This document shows positions 5,233 through 5,729 of a DNA stretch of 5,729 nt, in pieces. The notes below the pieces were generated by a model. That model saw only the letters and a list, made by a program, of their open reading frames with translations, did not search any database and was not told the DNA's origin. Each line of letters begins with the position of its first letter. Positions within the stretch are counted from its first letter, which is position 1. Origin of the DNA: an uncultured Pseudorhodobacter sp. (GTDB taxonomy: Bacteria; Pseudomonadota; Alphaproteobacteria; Rhodobacterales; Rhodobacteraceae); the NCBI GenBank assembly GCA_945952425.1, contig CAMFIX010000225.1, positions 1 to 5,729 of the forward strand. The letters are read 5' to 3'. The position numbers and the translations under genes were made by a program.

Positions 5233-5729
5233 CGTTTCTCCAACAGGTCGAAGACATAGCGGTGCAGGCCGACGAGGCCGATGGTGAAGGCCACCGCCGA
5301 GATCAGGAAGACATAGGCCGGCGACACGAAATCGTGCATGTAGCTGGGGTAATAGGCATGGCGCATCTCTGCCACCAGATGCGCCATCGGCAGCCATTTC
5401 AGGATGTTGAATATATAGGTCGGCAGGTCCGAGATCGAGAACATCACGCCCGAAAAGATCGTCATCGGCCGGTTCAGCACGCTCCACAACGTCTCGTAGG
5501 CGGGTTGCCAGAGGAAGAGGAACGAGTTCATCGTGCCGATCCCAAGCCCCAGGGCCGCGGCCATGGTCAGGCTGAGGATCACCTCGTAAAGGTTTGGATT
5601 CACGCGCAGATCATACCATTCCACCACCCAGATCGCCATGGCGAGGAAGACGACCAGGTTGGTGAAGACGTTCAGGATGAAGCGCGCCATGATGACGTCG
5701 ATCACGGTGACCGAGGGAAAGCCCAGGAG
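5229..5729 (-). CDS. ABC-2 type polysaccharide export permease, C-terminal part
   Basis: The last 166 residues of an inner-membrane permease, with the N-terminus beyond the right edge. The frame is open to position 5729, so the GTG at 5705 should not be taken as the start. About four hydrophobic segments are visible (partial residues 17-36, 49-72, 85-104 and 138-156), with RPMTIFSGVMFSISDLP (87-103) and the KWLPMAHLVAEMRHAYYPSY block (111-130). This is the layout of the KpsM/BexB/CtrC/TagG group, which moves lipid-linked capsule, teichoic acid or O-antigen chains across the inner membrane with a separate ATPase. The MAHLVAEMR and YYPSY region and the V-x-V-I-D-V-I-M-A-R-F-I-L segment favour the capsule exporters. 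The ATPase partner should lie nearby outside the window. Its TAA stop overlaps the TAG stop of ugd on the other strand. The exported polymer cannot be told from this part. Confidence 0.82.
   Translation of the reverse strand, partial: LLGFPSVTVIDVIMARFILNVFTNLVVFLAMAIWVVEWYDLRVNPNLYEVILSLTMAAALGLGIGTMNSFLFLWQPAYETLWSVLNRPMTIFSGVMFSISDLPTYIFNILKWLPMAHLVAEMRHAYYPSYMHDFVSPAYVFLISAVAFTIGLVGLHRYVFDLLEKR

Noticed and set aside
3103..5487. A 794-codon open frame on the minus strand spanning xth, ugd and part of the permease gene
   Set aside because: It is antisense to two complete, motif-rich genes. Its product is rich in His, Arg, Asp and Gly without domains, as expected for a shadow frame in GC-rich DNA.
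5229..5705. Complete 158-residue permease starting at GTG 5705
   Set aside because: The frame stays open to the window edge, the preceding residues fit the family, and a full ABC-2 permease is about 260 residues, so the gene is truncated by the window.

Overview
The window looks like chromosomal DNA of a GC-rich alphaproteobacterium, most likely from the Rhodobacterales (Rhodobacter/Paracoccus-like). The evidence is strongly GC-biased third codon positions, purine-rich Shine-Dalgarno sites 5-8 nt before ATG, and protein sequences (the response regulator, the YkuD-domain protein and the small exported protein) of types I associate with that order. No insertion sequence, phage gene, CRISPR array, tRNA or rRNA is visible.

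Layout. (1) Positions 1-1128, minus strand: the N-terminal 376 residues of an amylosucrase-type GH13 enzyme, cut by the left edge. (2) 1166-1672, minus: a 168-residue L,D-transpeptidase (YkuD-fold) protein lying 37 bp upstream of the amylosucrase gene in the same direction, so the two are probably co-transcribed. (3) 1673-1780: a divergent promoter region with a TGTGA-N8-TCACA dyad. (4) 1781-2467, plus: an intact OmpR/PhoB-type response regulator with no kinase beside it. (5) 2468-2761: about 290 bp without a protein gene. It contains a strong intrinsic terminator preceded by two further hairpins and an unpaired CUCCUCCC (anti-Shine-Dalgarno) stretch, so it is a candidate small RNA or 3'-UTR-derived sRNA. 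(6) 2762-3073, plus: a small exported protein of unknown function. (7) 3086-3125: a 17-bp hairpin whose 3' arm runs into the ribosome binding site of the next gene. (8) 3133-3918, plus: exodeoxyribonuclease III (xth). (9) 3928-5232, plus: UDP-glucose 6-dehydrogenase, 9 bp after xth and probably in one transcript with it. (10) 5229-5729, minus: the C-terminal part of an ABC-2 polysaccharide-export permease, converging on ugd with overlapping stop codons and cut by the right edge.

How the genes fit together. The right side suggests surface polysaccharide production: UDP-glucuronate synthesis next to a capsule-type exporter permease. The left side combines sucrose-dependent alpha-glucan synthesis with a cell-wall-type transpeptidase fold. 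The response regulator and the proposed RNA sit between these blocks, but the sequence does not show what they control. The genes are ordinary families. The least explained parts are non-coding: the candidate sRNA, the hairpin over the xth ribosome binding site, and the dyad in the divergent promoter region.
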